In this document: in pieces, positions 28,220 to 35,692 of the stretch
Layout of the letters: each line of letters opens with the position of its first letter
How positions within the stretch are numbered: the stretch's first letter is position 1
The notes under the pieces: generated by a model
What the model was told of the DNA's origin: nothing
The model's input: the letters and a program-made list of their open reading frames with translations, nothing else
The model's database searches: none
Translations under genes and position numbers: made by a program
Assembly (NCBI GenBank): GCA_020435965.1
Contig: JAGQYS010000013.1
Coordinates: 1-57,962, forward strand
Length of the DNA stretch: 57,962 bases
Direction of reading: 5' to 3'
Source of the DNA: Flavobacteriaceae bacterium
Lineage (GTDB): Bacteria; Bacteroidota; Bacteroidia; Flavobacteriales; Flavobacteriaceae

Positions 28220-28227
28220 TATCTTTG
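28220..28227 (+). promoter_or_regulatory. -7 promoter element (TATCTTTG) of kdsA
   Basis: Perfect TAnnTTTG match, 21 nt upstream of the kdsA ATG. No clear -33 TTG. Confidence 0.6.
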
Positions 28228-28248
28228 TGGCTATAAAAACTAAAGCCA

Positions 28249-29067
28249 ATGATGCTTCAAGACGTACCGAAAATTAAACACACAGATTCTAACAATTTCT
28301 TTTTGCTAGCTGGACCATGTGCTATTGAAGGCGAAGATATGGCCATGCGTATAGCCGAAAAAGTAATCAATATCACCAATAAACTCGAAATCCCTTACAT
28401 TTTTAAAGGAAGCTTTAAAAAAGCCAATAGAAGCAGAATTGACAGTTTTACAGGAATTGGCGATGAAAAAGCACTAGAAATTTTGAAAAAAGTTTCTGAA
28501 AAATTTGATGTGCCAACAGTAACTGATATTCATGAAGTTTCTGATGCTGAAATGGCAGCACAATATGTTGATGTCTTACAAATTCCTGCTTTCTTAGTAC
28601 GACAAACCGATTTGGTTGTTGCTGCCTCAAAAACAGGCAAAGTGGTAAATTTGAAAAAAGGGCAATTTATGAGCCCTGAAGCCATGAAACACGCTGTACA
28701 GAAAGTAAAAGATGCTGGTAATAATAAAGCTTGGATTACTGATAGAGGCACCATGTTTGGCTACCAGGACATGATTGTCGATTTTAGAGGTATCCCTACC
28801 ATGCGACAATATGCACCAACTATTTTAGATGTAACACACTCACTACAACAGCCCAACCAAAGTGTTGGAGTAACAGGAGGACGACCAGATATGATTGAAA
28901 CCATTGCAAGGGCAGGTGTTGTAAACAATGTCGATGGTTTGTTTATTGAAACTCATTTTGATCCAGCAAATGCTAAAAGCGATGGTGCAAATATGCTTCA
29001 TTTGGATAATTTGGAAAAATTACTTACTAATTTAGTTGCTATTAGAAAAACAGTGAATTCATTATAG
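28249..29067 (+). CDS. kdsA: 3-deoxy-8-phosphooctulonate (KDO8P) synthase
   Basis: Condenses PEP with arabinose 5-phosphate to KDO-8-phosphate for lipopolysaccharide core synthesis; cytosolic TIM barrel. 272 aa, normal length. Motifs: LLAGPCAIEGED near 24-35, FKGSFKKANRSRIDSFTGIG near 53-72, VTDIHE, QIPAFLVRQTDL, NLKKGQFMSPEAM and TGGRPDMIE. Starts MMLQD; the second ATG (28252) is equally possible. Confidence 0.96.
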   Translation: MMLQDVPKIKHTDSNNFFLLAGPCAIEGEDMAMRIAEKVINITNKLEIPYIFKGSFKKANRSRIDSFTGIGDEKALEILKKVSEKFDVPTVTDIHEVSDAEMAAQYVDVLQIPAFLVRQTDLVVAASKTGKVVNLKKGQFMSPEAMKHAVQKVKDAGNNKAWITDRGTMFGYQDMIVDFRGIPTMRQYAPTILDVTHSLQQPNQSVGVTGGRPDMIETIARAGVVNNVDGLFIETHFDPANAKSDGANMLHLDNLEKLLTNLVAIRKTVNSL

Positions 29068-29079
29068 TTAAAACTATCA

Positions 29080-29104
29080 TTTCTGCTTTCGCAGGAATGA
29101 CAAA
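29080..29104 (+). repeat. Degenerate copy of the TTCCTGC/GCAGGAA hairpin repeat
   Basis: TTTCTGCTTTCGCAGGAATGACAAA: the right arm and TGACAAA tail match the family, while the left arm has lost one base of pairing. It fills the gap between convergent kdsA and the DUF1801 gene. Confidence 0.6.
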
Positions 29105-29470
29105 CTATTTCCAAAACTTTTGTCCTTTAACATTGTACACATCTTTTAGTATATCTTTAAAAACCTTATCATCTATATTTTCTATTGACTTGTAAAGTAA
29201 AGACTTCATCATTTTACGTCCATCTTTGGTCATGTGTTCTTGTAAAACAGTAAGGTGTGCAGCATTCCAAAAACCAATATCAACATAATCCTTTTCAACT
29301 GGTCTGTGAATATAGCACAAAGGTCGTTTATCAACATAATAAAAAGGCACTTTCCATTTAAACAACAACTCAGCATCAGGAATTGTATGCTCAATAACAG
29401 CCTTCAAATGCATCAATATAGAACGAAAAGGTTCCTGTTGGTTGACAATGTAATCTTCAGCTGGTTTCAA
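29105..29470 (-). CDS. DUF1801 domain protein
   Basis: 121 aa. N-terminal KPAEDYIVNQQEPFRSILMHLKAVIEHTIPDAE and FKWKVPFYYVDKRPLCYI match the DUF1801/YdhG-like family, small SRPBCC-unrelated alpha/beta proteins of unknown role. Starts with TTG at 29470, which puts the family's usual KPAEDY at residue 2; no ATG lies upstream before the stop at 29507-29509. Cytosolic, no partner obvious. Confidence 0.75.
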   Translation of the reverse strand: MKPAEDYIVNQQEPFRSILMHLKAVIEHTIPDAELLFKWKVPFYYVDKRPLCYIHRPVEKDYVDIGFWNAAHLTVLQEHMTKDGRKMMKSLLYKSIENIDDKVFKDILKDVYNVKGQKFWK

Positions 29471-29547
29471 TTCAAAAAATTTAAACTCTAAAATATCTAA
29501 AAAAGATTAACTTTAAAAAATAATTATGATTCATAAAATTCTTTAAC

Positions 29548-31239
29548 ATGATATCACATTTTAAACATTCAGTTTCTTTACTTTTTATTAATCTAGTTTT
29601 TTTTGGGTGGCTCAATGCCCAAACCTATGCCAAAAATGGTATGGTGGTGTCTGCAAATAAACTATCGTCTCAAACTGGAGTTGATATTTTAAAACAAGGA
29701 GGCAACGCTGTTGATGCAGCCATAGCAACTGCTTTTTCTTTGGCAGTAACACATCCAACTGCTGGAAATATTGGAGGTGGTGGTTTTATGGTGTTTATGA
29801 ATGCTCAAGGCGAAACCACAACTATCGATTTTAGGGAAAAGGCACCTTTAGCATCGTCTGAAACCATGTTTTTAGATGAAGAAGGCAATATTAAAGACAA
29901 CAGTAACCATAAAGGTTTACTAGCTGTTGGAGTTCCAGGAACTGTAGCAGGTTTGTATTTAGCACATCAAAAATACGGCAAACTACCTTGGAATGACCTT
30001 GTTCAGCCAGCCATTGATTTGGCCGAAAACGGTTTTGCTCTTAACTGGGATTTATTTGGTGCTGCTCAATATTTTAATAGTATCGCTGAAGAATATCCTT
30101 TTATGGCAACTTATTTTAAAAATGAAAAGGGTGAACTCACTCAACCCAATGAAATATGGAAACAGCAAGCCTTAGCCAATACACTCAAGAAAATAAGAGA
30201 TCGAGGTCGTGATGGATTTTACAAAGGCGAAGTCGCTCAAAAAATTGAAGATTATATGAAAGCCAATGGTGGCATTATCACTGCTGAAGATTTATTAAAA
30301 TATGAAGCTATTGAACGTAAACCTATAAAAGGAACTTACAAAGGCTACGATATATACGGAATGCCTCCTCCTAGTTCTGGTGGTGCTACCTTAATTCAAA
30401 TGATGAATACGATGGAACTCGTAGATTGGGATAAGGTAGAATTTAATTCAACCGAATATGTTCATATCCTTACCGAAACCATGCGAAGAGCTTATGCTGA
30501 CAGAGCTGAATTTTTGGGTGATCCAGATTTTAATCCAGATATGCCTATTGATAGGTTAATTTCTAAGGAACATGCTAAAAAACGGTTTGCAAATCTTAAT
30601 ATGGAAAAAGCCTCTGTTAGCGATTCTACAAAATTTGGACAAATATATGATGGCACAAACACCACACATTTTTCAGTCATTGATAAAGATGGCAATGCCA
30701 TCTCGCTCACTTATACACTTGAGAATGGTTATGGTGTAAAAATGGGCTCTAAAGAATTAGGTTTTATTTTTAATAACGAAATGGGAGATTTTAATCCTGT
30801 TCCAGGAATTACAACTTCAGGTTGGCAAATTGGAACAAAACCTAACTTAATAGCACCACAAAAACGGATGCTATCAAGTATGACACCAACTATTGTTGCA
30901 AAAGAAGGCAAACCTTATTTAATTATTGGGAGTCCTGGAGGGAGAACCATTATCAATACAGTGTTTCAAACCACTTTGAATGTTTTGGAGTTTAATATGC
31001 GAATTGATAAAGCTATTGAAGCTATGAAAATTCATCATCAATGGTCACCAGACGTGATTTCTTATGAAGAGCATTTAATGTCGCCAGACACTCGAAAAAC
31101 ACTAGAAAAAATGGGACATACCTTGCGTGCAACTGGAGGTTTAGGCGCATTAATGGGAATCACTATAAATCCTGAAACAGGCATCATAACAGGAGCATCA
31201 GACTCTTCAAGACCTGAAGGTGCAGCAATTGGCTACTGA
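29548..31239 (+). CDS. ggt: Gamma-glutamyltransferase (secreted/periplasmic)
   Basis: Ntn-hydrolase that cleaves glutathione and gamma-glutamyl amides (563 aa). Signal peptide cleaved near residue 24 (NAQ). Autoprocessing should occur before T372 in GTNTTHFSV, giving large and small subunits. Substrate motifs: GGNAVDAAIAT, GNIGGGGFM, FREKAPL, and PPSSGG near 275-280 in the large subunit; LSSMTPTIV and GSPGGRTI in the small subunit. The nearby downstream inverted repeat may end the transcript. Confidence 0.95.
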   Translation: MISHFKHSVSLLFINLVFFGWLNAQTYAKNGMVVSANKLSSQTGVDILKQGGNAVDAAIATAFSLAVTHPTAGNIGGGGFMVFMNAQGETTTIDFREKAPLASSETMFLDEEGNIKDNSNHKGLLAVGVPGTVAGLYLAHQKYGKLPWNDLVQPAIDLAENGFALNWDLFGAAQYFNSIAEEYPFMATYFKNEKGELTQPNEIWKQQALANTLKKIRDRGRDGFYKGEVAQKIEDYMKANGGIITAEDLLKYEAIERKPIKGTYKGYDIYGMPPPSSGGATLIQMMNTMELVDWDKVEFNSTEYVHILTETMRRAYADRAEFLGDPDFNPDMPIDRLISKEHAKKRFANLNMEKASVSDSTKFGQIYDGTNTTHFSVIDKDGNAISLTYTLENGYGVKMGSKELGFIFNNEMGDFNPVPGITTSGWQIGTKPNLIAPQKRMLSSMTPTIVAKEGKPYLIIGSPGGRTIINTVFQTTLNVLEFNMRIDKAIEAMKIHHQWSPDVISYEEHLMSPDTRKTLEKMGHTLRATGGLGALMGITINPETGIITGASDSSRPEGAAIGY

Positions 31240-31253
31240 TTTTAATTTTTAAT

Positions 31254-31325
31254 GTCAGGTTGAGCGCAGTCGAAACCTTAGGTATTCTTAGCTTTTCTTT
31301 CCCTTTCGACTGCGCTCAAGGTGAC
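31254..31325. repeat. Large inverted repeat with GAGCGCAGTCGAAA arms
   Basis: Arms of 22 bases at 31254-31275 and 31304-31325 pair except for two adjacent positions (GTCAGGTTGAGCGC... against GTCACCTTGAGCGC...). The loop is 28 bases. It lies 14 bases after the ggt stop and is a classic dispersed intergenic repeat of this phylum; it can form a strong hairpin in either transcript. Confidence 0.8.
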
Positions 31326-31406
31326 AAACATAAAATTAGAATTTTTTTTATTCCAAATTCTCACTATTTAACAAAAATTTAGTTGCAGATATGAAATTGT
31401 TTTGCT

Positions 31407-31425
31407 TACTTTGTATTTCAAAGTA
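31407..31425. promoter_or_regulatory. Palindromic operator candidate, site 1
   Basis: TACTTTGTATTTCAAAGTA, 19 bases, 8 of 9 arm positions paired around a central T. It is 8 nt upstream of the ATG of the membrane protein at 31434. Site 2 at 32740-32758 is identical at 18 of 19 positions. Proposed target of the winged-helix regulator at 32428. Confidence 0.7.
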
Positions 31426-31433
31426 CTTTTAAT

Positions 31434-32069
31434 ATGAAATCAAAAGATTATCTAAAAGACCTCAACGAGATTAAACATCTCATGAATAAATCATCACGCT
31501 TTATGTCGTTAAGTGGTCTGTCTGGCATTTTGGCTGGGATATATGCCTTAACAGGTGCTTTTTTTGTCAATAGTATTATTAACAATATCAAGGAGTCGTC
31601 AAATGTATTGGAAAGGTTTGTTATTACATTCGATTCAGTTTTAACACTTATACTAATTGCTTTTGGTGTACTATTCCTCTCAGTAATTACAGCCATTTAT
31701 CTGAGTTGGAGGAAAGCTAAAAAACATAATGAAAGTCTTTGGGACGCTACATCAAAGCGCTTGCTGATTAATTTCATGATACCTTTAACAACTGGTGGAT
31801 TTTTTGTTATTTTTTTAGTAGAAAAAGAAATGTTTACACTTGTTGCTCCTCTTACACTAGCTTTTTATGGACTCGCTTTAGTTAACGCAAGTAAATATAC
31901 TCTTGGTTATATTAGGTATTTAGGAATAACAATTATTATACTAAGTCTAATATCTTTATGGTTTATAGGCTATGGCTTACTATTTTGGTCATTAGGTTTT
32001 GGAGTTTGCCATATTGTTTATGGTACTTTAATGCATTTTAAATATGACAAGAAACAATCTAACAACTAA
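31434..32069 (+). CDS. Multi-pass membrane protein, first gene of operator-controlled unit A
   Basis: 211 aa. A short basic/acidic amphipathic N-terminus (MKSKDYLKDLNEIKHLMNKS) is followed by about six TM segments (24-44, 60-84, 100-118, 124-142, 152-170, 175-195). It resembles uncharacterised flavobacterial proteins encoded next to small winged-helix regulators; no catalytic motif is seen. 11 nt before the next gene. Regulation by the palindrome just upstream is inferred. Confidence 0.72.
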   Translation: MKSKDYLKDLNEIKHLMNKSSRFMSLSGLSGILAGIYALTGAFFVNSIINNIKESSNVLERFVITFDSVLTLILIAFGVLFLSVITAIYLSWRKAKKHNESLWDATSKRLLINFMIPLTTGGFFVIFLVEKEMFTLVAPLTLAFYGLALVNASKYTLGYIRYLGITIIILSLISLWFIGYGLLFWSLGFGVCHIVYGTLMHFKYDKKQSNN

Positions 32070-32080
32070 AATTTAAGAAG

Positions 32081-32371
32081 ATGATTATACAAAACAAGCG
32101 TCTTTTTGGCATAGTAATCTCAGCAGCAATTCTACTGCTTATTCCATTAATAGCAATGCAATTTAGCGATGAAGTCGATTGGAAATTAGCTGATTTTATA
32201 ATCGCAGGAGTTTTATTACTAGGAACTGGACTAATCTGTGAATTTGTGATGAGAAAAGTAAAGAAAAAAGAAAACCGAATAGCTTTAGTTGTTGTAATAA
32301 TTACTGTGTTATTACTTATTTGGGCAGAGCTAGCCGTTGGCATTTTTGGCACACCTTTGGCTGGAAGTTAG
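32081..32371 (+). CDS. Small three-TM membrane protein
   Basis: 96 aa. Three TM segments (about 9-26, 36-53 and 68-90), a basic loop RKVKKKENR at about 59-67, and a short C-terminal tail GIFGTPLAGS. Resembles small membrane proteins found beside HTH regulators in Bacteroidota; function unknown. Second gene of the unit that ends with the regulator. Confidence 0.65.
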   Translation: MIIQNKRLFGIVISAAILLLIPLIAMQFSDEVDWKLADFIIAGVLLLGTGLICEFVMRKVKKKENRIALVVVIITVLLLIWAELAVGIFGTPLAGS

Positions 32372-32401
32372 AAAGAAATAAAATTCAATCGATTAAAATT
32401 G

Positions 32402-32422
32402 AGATTCCTGCTTAAGCAGGAA
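32402..32422 (+). repeat. Palindromic hairpin repeat 5 nt before the regulator start codon
   Basis: GAGA is followed by TTCCTGCTTAAGCAGGAA (32405-32422), a perfect 18-base palindrome of the same family as 7477-7494. Its right arm places AGGAA 5 nt from the ATG at 32428. Confidence 0.75.
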
Positions 32423-32427
32423 ATGTT

Positions 32428-32724
32428 ATGGGTTTAATTACAAACATAAATAAAGCTTTTGACCACAGAATTAGATTAGGCATCATGTCTATTTTAATGG
32501 TGAATGAGTATGCCGATTTTAATACACTGAAAGAGTTACTTGATGCAACAGATGGGAATTTAGCAAGTCACTTAAAGGCATTGGAAAAAGAAGAATTTAT
32601 AAACATTGAAAAGCAGTTTATTGGCAGAAAACCAAACACGCGTTACAGTGCAACAAAAGTTGGAGCAACTGCTTTTAAAGAACATATTAATGCATTAGAA
32701 CGTATTATTAATAAACAGAAATAA
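32428..32724 (+). CDS. Winged-helix transcriptional regulator (HTH_34 / PF13601 type)
   Basis: 98 aa, a single winged-helix domain with no sensor domain. RIRLGIMSILMVNEYADFNTLKELLDATDGNLASHLKALEKEEFINIEK holds helices 1-3 (recognition helix about DGNLASHLKALEKE), and GRKPNTRYSATKVGATAFKEHI is the wing and C-terminal dimer helix. The family (ArsR/MarR-like, COG1846-like) typically acts as a homodimer on palindromes. Proposed repressor of its own unit and of the next one through the two 19-base palindromes. A repeat hairpin in the leader could modulate its translation. No metal-binding Cys/His cluster, so the signal is not obvious. Confidence 0.85.
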   Translation: MGLITNINKAFDHRIRLGIMSILMVNEYADFNTLKELLDATDGNLASHLKALEKEEFINIEKQFIGRKPNTRYSATKVGATAFKEHINALERIINKQK

Positions 32725-32739
32725 AAAAATTTATCAATC

Positions 32740-32758
32740 TACTTTGAATTTCAAAGTA
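32740..32758. promoter_or_regulatory. Palindromic operator candidate, site 2
   Basis: TACTTTGAATTTCAAAGTA, 19 bases with all nine arm pairs complementary around a central T. 14 nt upstream of the DUF4173 gene start and 15 nt after the regulator stop codon. Confidence 0.72.
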
Positions 32759-32772
32759 AAACATTAATCAAT

Positions 32773-34179
32773 ATGAAACACATAACAATTATAATTGCTT
32801 CTATCTTATTTAGCACTTTATTTTATAATCAAAAAATTGGAGTGAATCTTTCAATTTTTAGCATTATTAGTATTCTTATATTGTTGGTTAGCAATACACA
32901 AAAATTCAGAAATAAAACAACCATAATTTATACGCTCTTATATCTCCTTACAGCTGCATTGGTATTTATCCAACATACAAGTTTATCAATTCTTGCAAAT
33001 GTTTTAGCATTTATAACTTTAGTTGGAAGCGTGAAAGAATCAAAATCGTCAATATATGTGCAATGGTATAATGGTATCTACACTAGCATTGCAGGTTACT
33101 TTCATAGGAATTTACACAAAATAGACAATGAAACTACCAAAAAGGATATCGATGTCCTGCATTTAGTTAAACTTGTTGTAATTCCATTGGCATTTATTAC
33201 AGTTTTCGTTGTACTTTACAGAAATGGGAATCCCATTTTTAGCGATCTGATTTCAAAAATTGATTTAAGTTTTATTAATTTAAAATGGATATTATTTACA
33301 GTTTTAGGCTATTATTTATTCAGTAATATTTTTAGTCCTGTTCAATTTGATTTTGCTACAAACAAAGACCTACAAACTGGAAATACATTACAACAAAGTG
33401 AAACTTTTTCGACTGAAATATTAGTAAAAGAAAAACAATTAGGTACTACTCTGTTGTTATTACTAAACATTCTTATTGTTTTCTATTTAACTACAGATGT
33501 TATTTCGTTGAACACAAAATGGACTGAAGCTCACGTCCTTTCTAGTCAAGTCCATAATGGAATAAATGCTTTAATTGCTTCAATACTAATTGCAATTGTA
33601 ATAATACTCTACTTTTTTAGAGGAAATCTTAACTTTTATGAGAATAATAAAACACTCAAAAACTTAGCTTTTACCTGGATAATTCTAAATACTATTCTCG
33701 TTATATTAATTGCAGCTAAAAACTATAATTACATAACTTTATTTGGGCTTACCTACAAACGCATTGGAGTTAATGTATATCTTTTTCTTACTCTTGTTGG
33801 TTTAATCACCACATTTTTAAAAGTTTCAAAAGTTAAAAATCTTTGGTTTCTATTTAGAATAAACACACAAATAGCGTTTGTGCTATTAATGATTCTAAGC
33901 GTTGTTAATTGGGACAATTCCATAACAAAATACAACATCAATCATGCTCAATCATTAGACCTCAATTACCTGATTAATTTGTCAGATAATAATGCTGTAT
34001 TGCTTAATGAGTACAGAAAATCAAATAATCTTAGCTCAAACCAAAGTAATAGGATAATTACCAAACATCGAAACTTTGTATATAAATTGAATAGTCGCAA
34101 TTGGCAAGAATACACTTATTCTAATTTTGAGCTAAAAACAATTTCTAAAACTTCAAGGAATAATGAGTATTTTAAGTAA
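32773..34179 (+). CDS. DUF4173/DUF4153-family multi-pass membrane protein
   Basis: 468 aa, about 11-12 TM segments, with a conserved RIGVNVYL region near 334-341 (TYKRIGVNVYLFLTLVGLITT) that is diagnostic for DUF4173-type proteins. The C-terminal ~100 residues hold the soluble domain (NINHAQSLDLNYLINLSDNNAVLLNEYR), also typical. Function of the family is unknown. First gene of a four-gene overlapping unit; its 3' end overlaps the next gene by 17 bases. Confidence 0.85.
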   Translation: MKHITIIIASILFSTLFYNQKIGVNLSIFSIISILILLVSNTQKFRNKTTIIYTLLYLLTAALVFIQHTSLSILANVLAFITLVGSVKESKSSIYVQWYNGIYTSIAGYFHRNLHKIDNETTKKDIDVLHLVKLVVIPLAFITVFVVLYRNGNPIFSDLISKIDLSFINLKWILFTVLGYYLFSNIFSPVQFDFATNKDLQTGNTLQQSETFSTEILVKEKQLGTTLLLLLNILIVFYLTTDVISLNTKWTEAHVLSSQVHNGINALIASILIAIVIILYFFRGNLNFYENNKTLKNLAFTWIILNTILVILIAAKNYNYITLFGLTYKRIGVNVYLFLTLVGLITTFLKVSKVKNLWFLFRINTQIAFVLLMILSVVNWDNSITKYNINHAQSLDLNYLINLSDNNAVLLNEYRKSNNLSSNQSNRIITKHRNFVYKLNSRNWQEYTYSNFELKTISKTSRNNEYFK

Positions 34180-34567
34180 TATAGGAAAGTCTTCACTGTT
34201 GGCGATGAGCATATTTTGGGTTATTAATCTTACCTATGATTTTAATTGGGATTATATTCCATTTGTTTTTCTATCATTAATCCCAATATATTTTTGTTGT
34301 GCAATTGTTATATTATTAACCATTTGTCCAATATTTTGGTTTTCGGTTTCAGAAGGATTTAACAGGCAACAAATTTTTAAAACCTATTTCCCAATATATG
34401 CCATAATAATATTTGGCTTATGTAGTTACGGCATTTATAAAACTAAAACAGATATTTTTGCAATAAGTTTTTTTGTTTCGGCTTATATATCCACACTCCA
34501 CTCTTGGATGTGGTTTGTTAAACCAAAAAAAGTAAACCAAAATGAGCAAACAACACTTTGTAAATAA
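34163..34567 (+). CDS. Small four-TM membrane protein
   Basis: 134 aa, four hydrophobic segments (about 9-25, 31-53, 73-89 and 93-112). No known motif. Both ends overlap neighbouring genes (17 bases upstream, 26 downstream), so translation must be coupled to them. Confidence 0.7.
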   Translation: MSILSNIGKSSLLAMSIFWVINLTYDFNWDYIPFVFLSLIPIYFCCAIVILLTICPIFWFSVSEGFNRQQIFKTYFPIYAIIIFGLCSYGIYKTKTDIFAISFFVSAYISTLHSWMWFVKPKKVNQNEQTTLCK

Positions 34568-35327
34568 AGACTCCATAGTCAAGCAAATTTGGGGAAAAAG
34601 TGACACTATCCTCTTCATTTTTGCTGGTGCTTCAGCCGAGTTTGCCCTCAACAAAGCTGTCGATTGGTTGTATTTTACTGGTAAGCTGCCAAAAGATCCT
34701 ATCGGCAGATTGTTCACTACTGTTTCGTATGCAAGACAAATTGTGTTTTCTGATAAAGAAAGTGCTAAACATGCCATTGACACCATGACTAAAATCCACT
34801 CTAATGTTGAAGCAAAACGTGGTTACAATATTCCTGATTGGGCTTATAGAGATGTGCTTTTTATGCTTATTGATTATTCCATTAGAGCTTATGAGTTATT
34901 AGAACGCAAACTCACTTTTAAAGAAAGAGAAGAGGTATTTAATGTGCTTTTTAATGTTGGTGAAGGTATGAATATAAAAGGTTTACCGAAAACATTTAGT
35001 GAATGGGAAACCATGAGACACAATCATTTGAAAGAAAACTTGGAGCATAGCAATTATACTCAAGATTTACACAAACAATACAGAAAGCATTTAGGCTTTC
35101 TAAGATATTACGTATTGTTAGAAACTCAAAAACTATTAGTTCCTACTGAAGTTTATAAATTACTTTCTTTTAAAAGAAAATCCATTTTAAAGCCTTTAGT
35201 TGTAGTTTACAAATGGAGCAGATATTTGCAGTTGGATTGGATATTTAAGGCTATGCTGTTACCTCCTCAATATAAAACACAAATAAAATCGTTAGACATT
35301 GCAAACACTAGACTAGCCTTTAAATGA
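34542..35327 (+). CDS. MpaB/latex-clearing-protein-like oxygenase (DUF2236)
   Basis: 261 aa, all-helical. Family features: FIFAGASAEFALNKAVDWL near the N-terminus, GRLFTTVSYARQIVFSD (R/T pair), the proposed heme-ligand His in KIHSNVE, and the YRDVLFMLIDYSIRAYELL helix. Characterised members (MpaB, rubber oxygenases) are heme-dependent oxygenases that cut isoprenoid chains. The substrate here is unknown; an isoprenoid or lipid is inferred. Start ATG overlaps the upstream gene, and its TGA overlaps the next ATG (ATGA). Confidence 0.82.
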   Translation: MSKQHFVNKDSIVKQIWGKSDTILFIFAGASAEFALNKAVDWLYFTGKLPKDPIGRLFTTVSYARQIVFSDKESAKHAIDTMTKIHSNVEAKRGYNIPDWAYRDVLFMLIDYSIRAYELLERKLTFKEREEVFNVLFNVGEGMNIKGLPKTFSEWETMRHNHLKENLEHSNYTQDLHKQYRKHLGFLRYYVLLETQKLLVPTEVYKLLSFKRKSILKPLVVVYKWSRYLQLDWIFKAMLLPPQYKTQIKSLDIANTRLAFK

Positions 35328-35692
35328 CATTTAAAAAAACATATTTTGCGCTGTTTTTAATACTTCTTTTAATAGAAATTTGCATTGCCTATTTTTTAAA
35401 AACAGGATTTATTCGTCATACATTTGGCGATTTTTTAGTGGTCATTTTGTTGTATTGTTTTCTTAGGAGTTTTGTGAATATCAAACCAATACCAACGGCT
35501 TTTTTAGTGCTCTTTATTTCCTTCGCTATTGAATTTTTGCAACTCACACCTTTTTTAGAATGGATGAATTTACAAGACAATTATTTAGCTAAAACGGTAT
35601 TAGGAAGTACATTTCACATATCAGATTTAGTGGCTTACACACTTGGCGTTATCTCCATAGTTATTGTTGAGTCAAGGATAAAAACAAACTAA
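35324..35692 (+). CDS. DUF2809 small membrane protein
   Basis: 122 aa, four TM segments (about 5-20, 27-45, 49-69 and 94-115). The pattern GDFLVVILLYCFLRSF, FLVLFISFAIEFLQ and HISDLVAYTLGV is DUF2809, which resembles VanZ-like proteins. Translationally coupled to the oxygenase gene by ATGA; last gene of the unit. Stop codon shares the tetranucleotide CTAA with the convergent DinB-like gene. Confidence 0.82.
   Translation: MTFKKTYFALFLILLLIEICIAYFLKTGFIRHTFGDFLVVILLYCFLRSFVNIKPIPTAFLVLFISFAIEFLQLTPFLEWMNLQDNYLAKTVLGSTFHISDLVAYTLGVISIVIVESRIKTN

Noticed and set aside
28448-28809. Several antisense open frames over kdsA
   Set aside because: They are mirror frames of a conserved gene with no signal or start context of their own.
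29548-31239. Gamma-glutamyltransferase and other peptidases as part of a new system
   Set aside because: They are ordinary, well-known secreted enzymes with all expected motifs and no unusual context.
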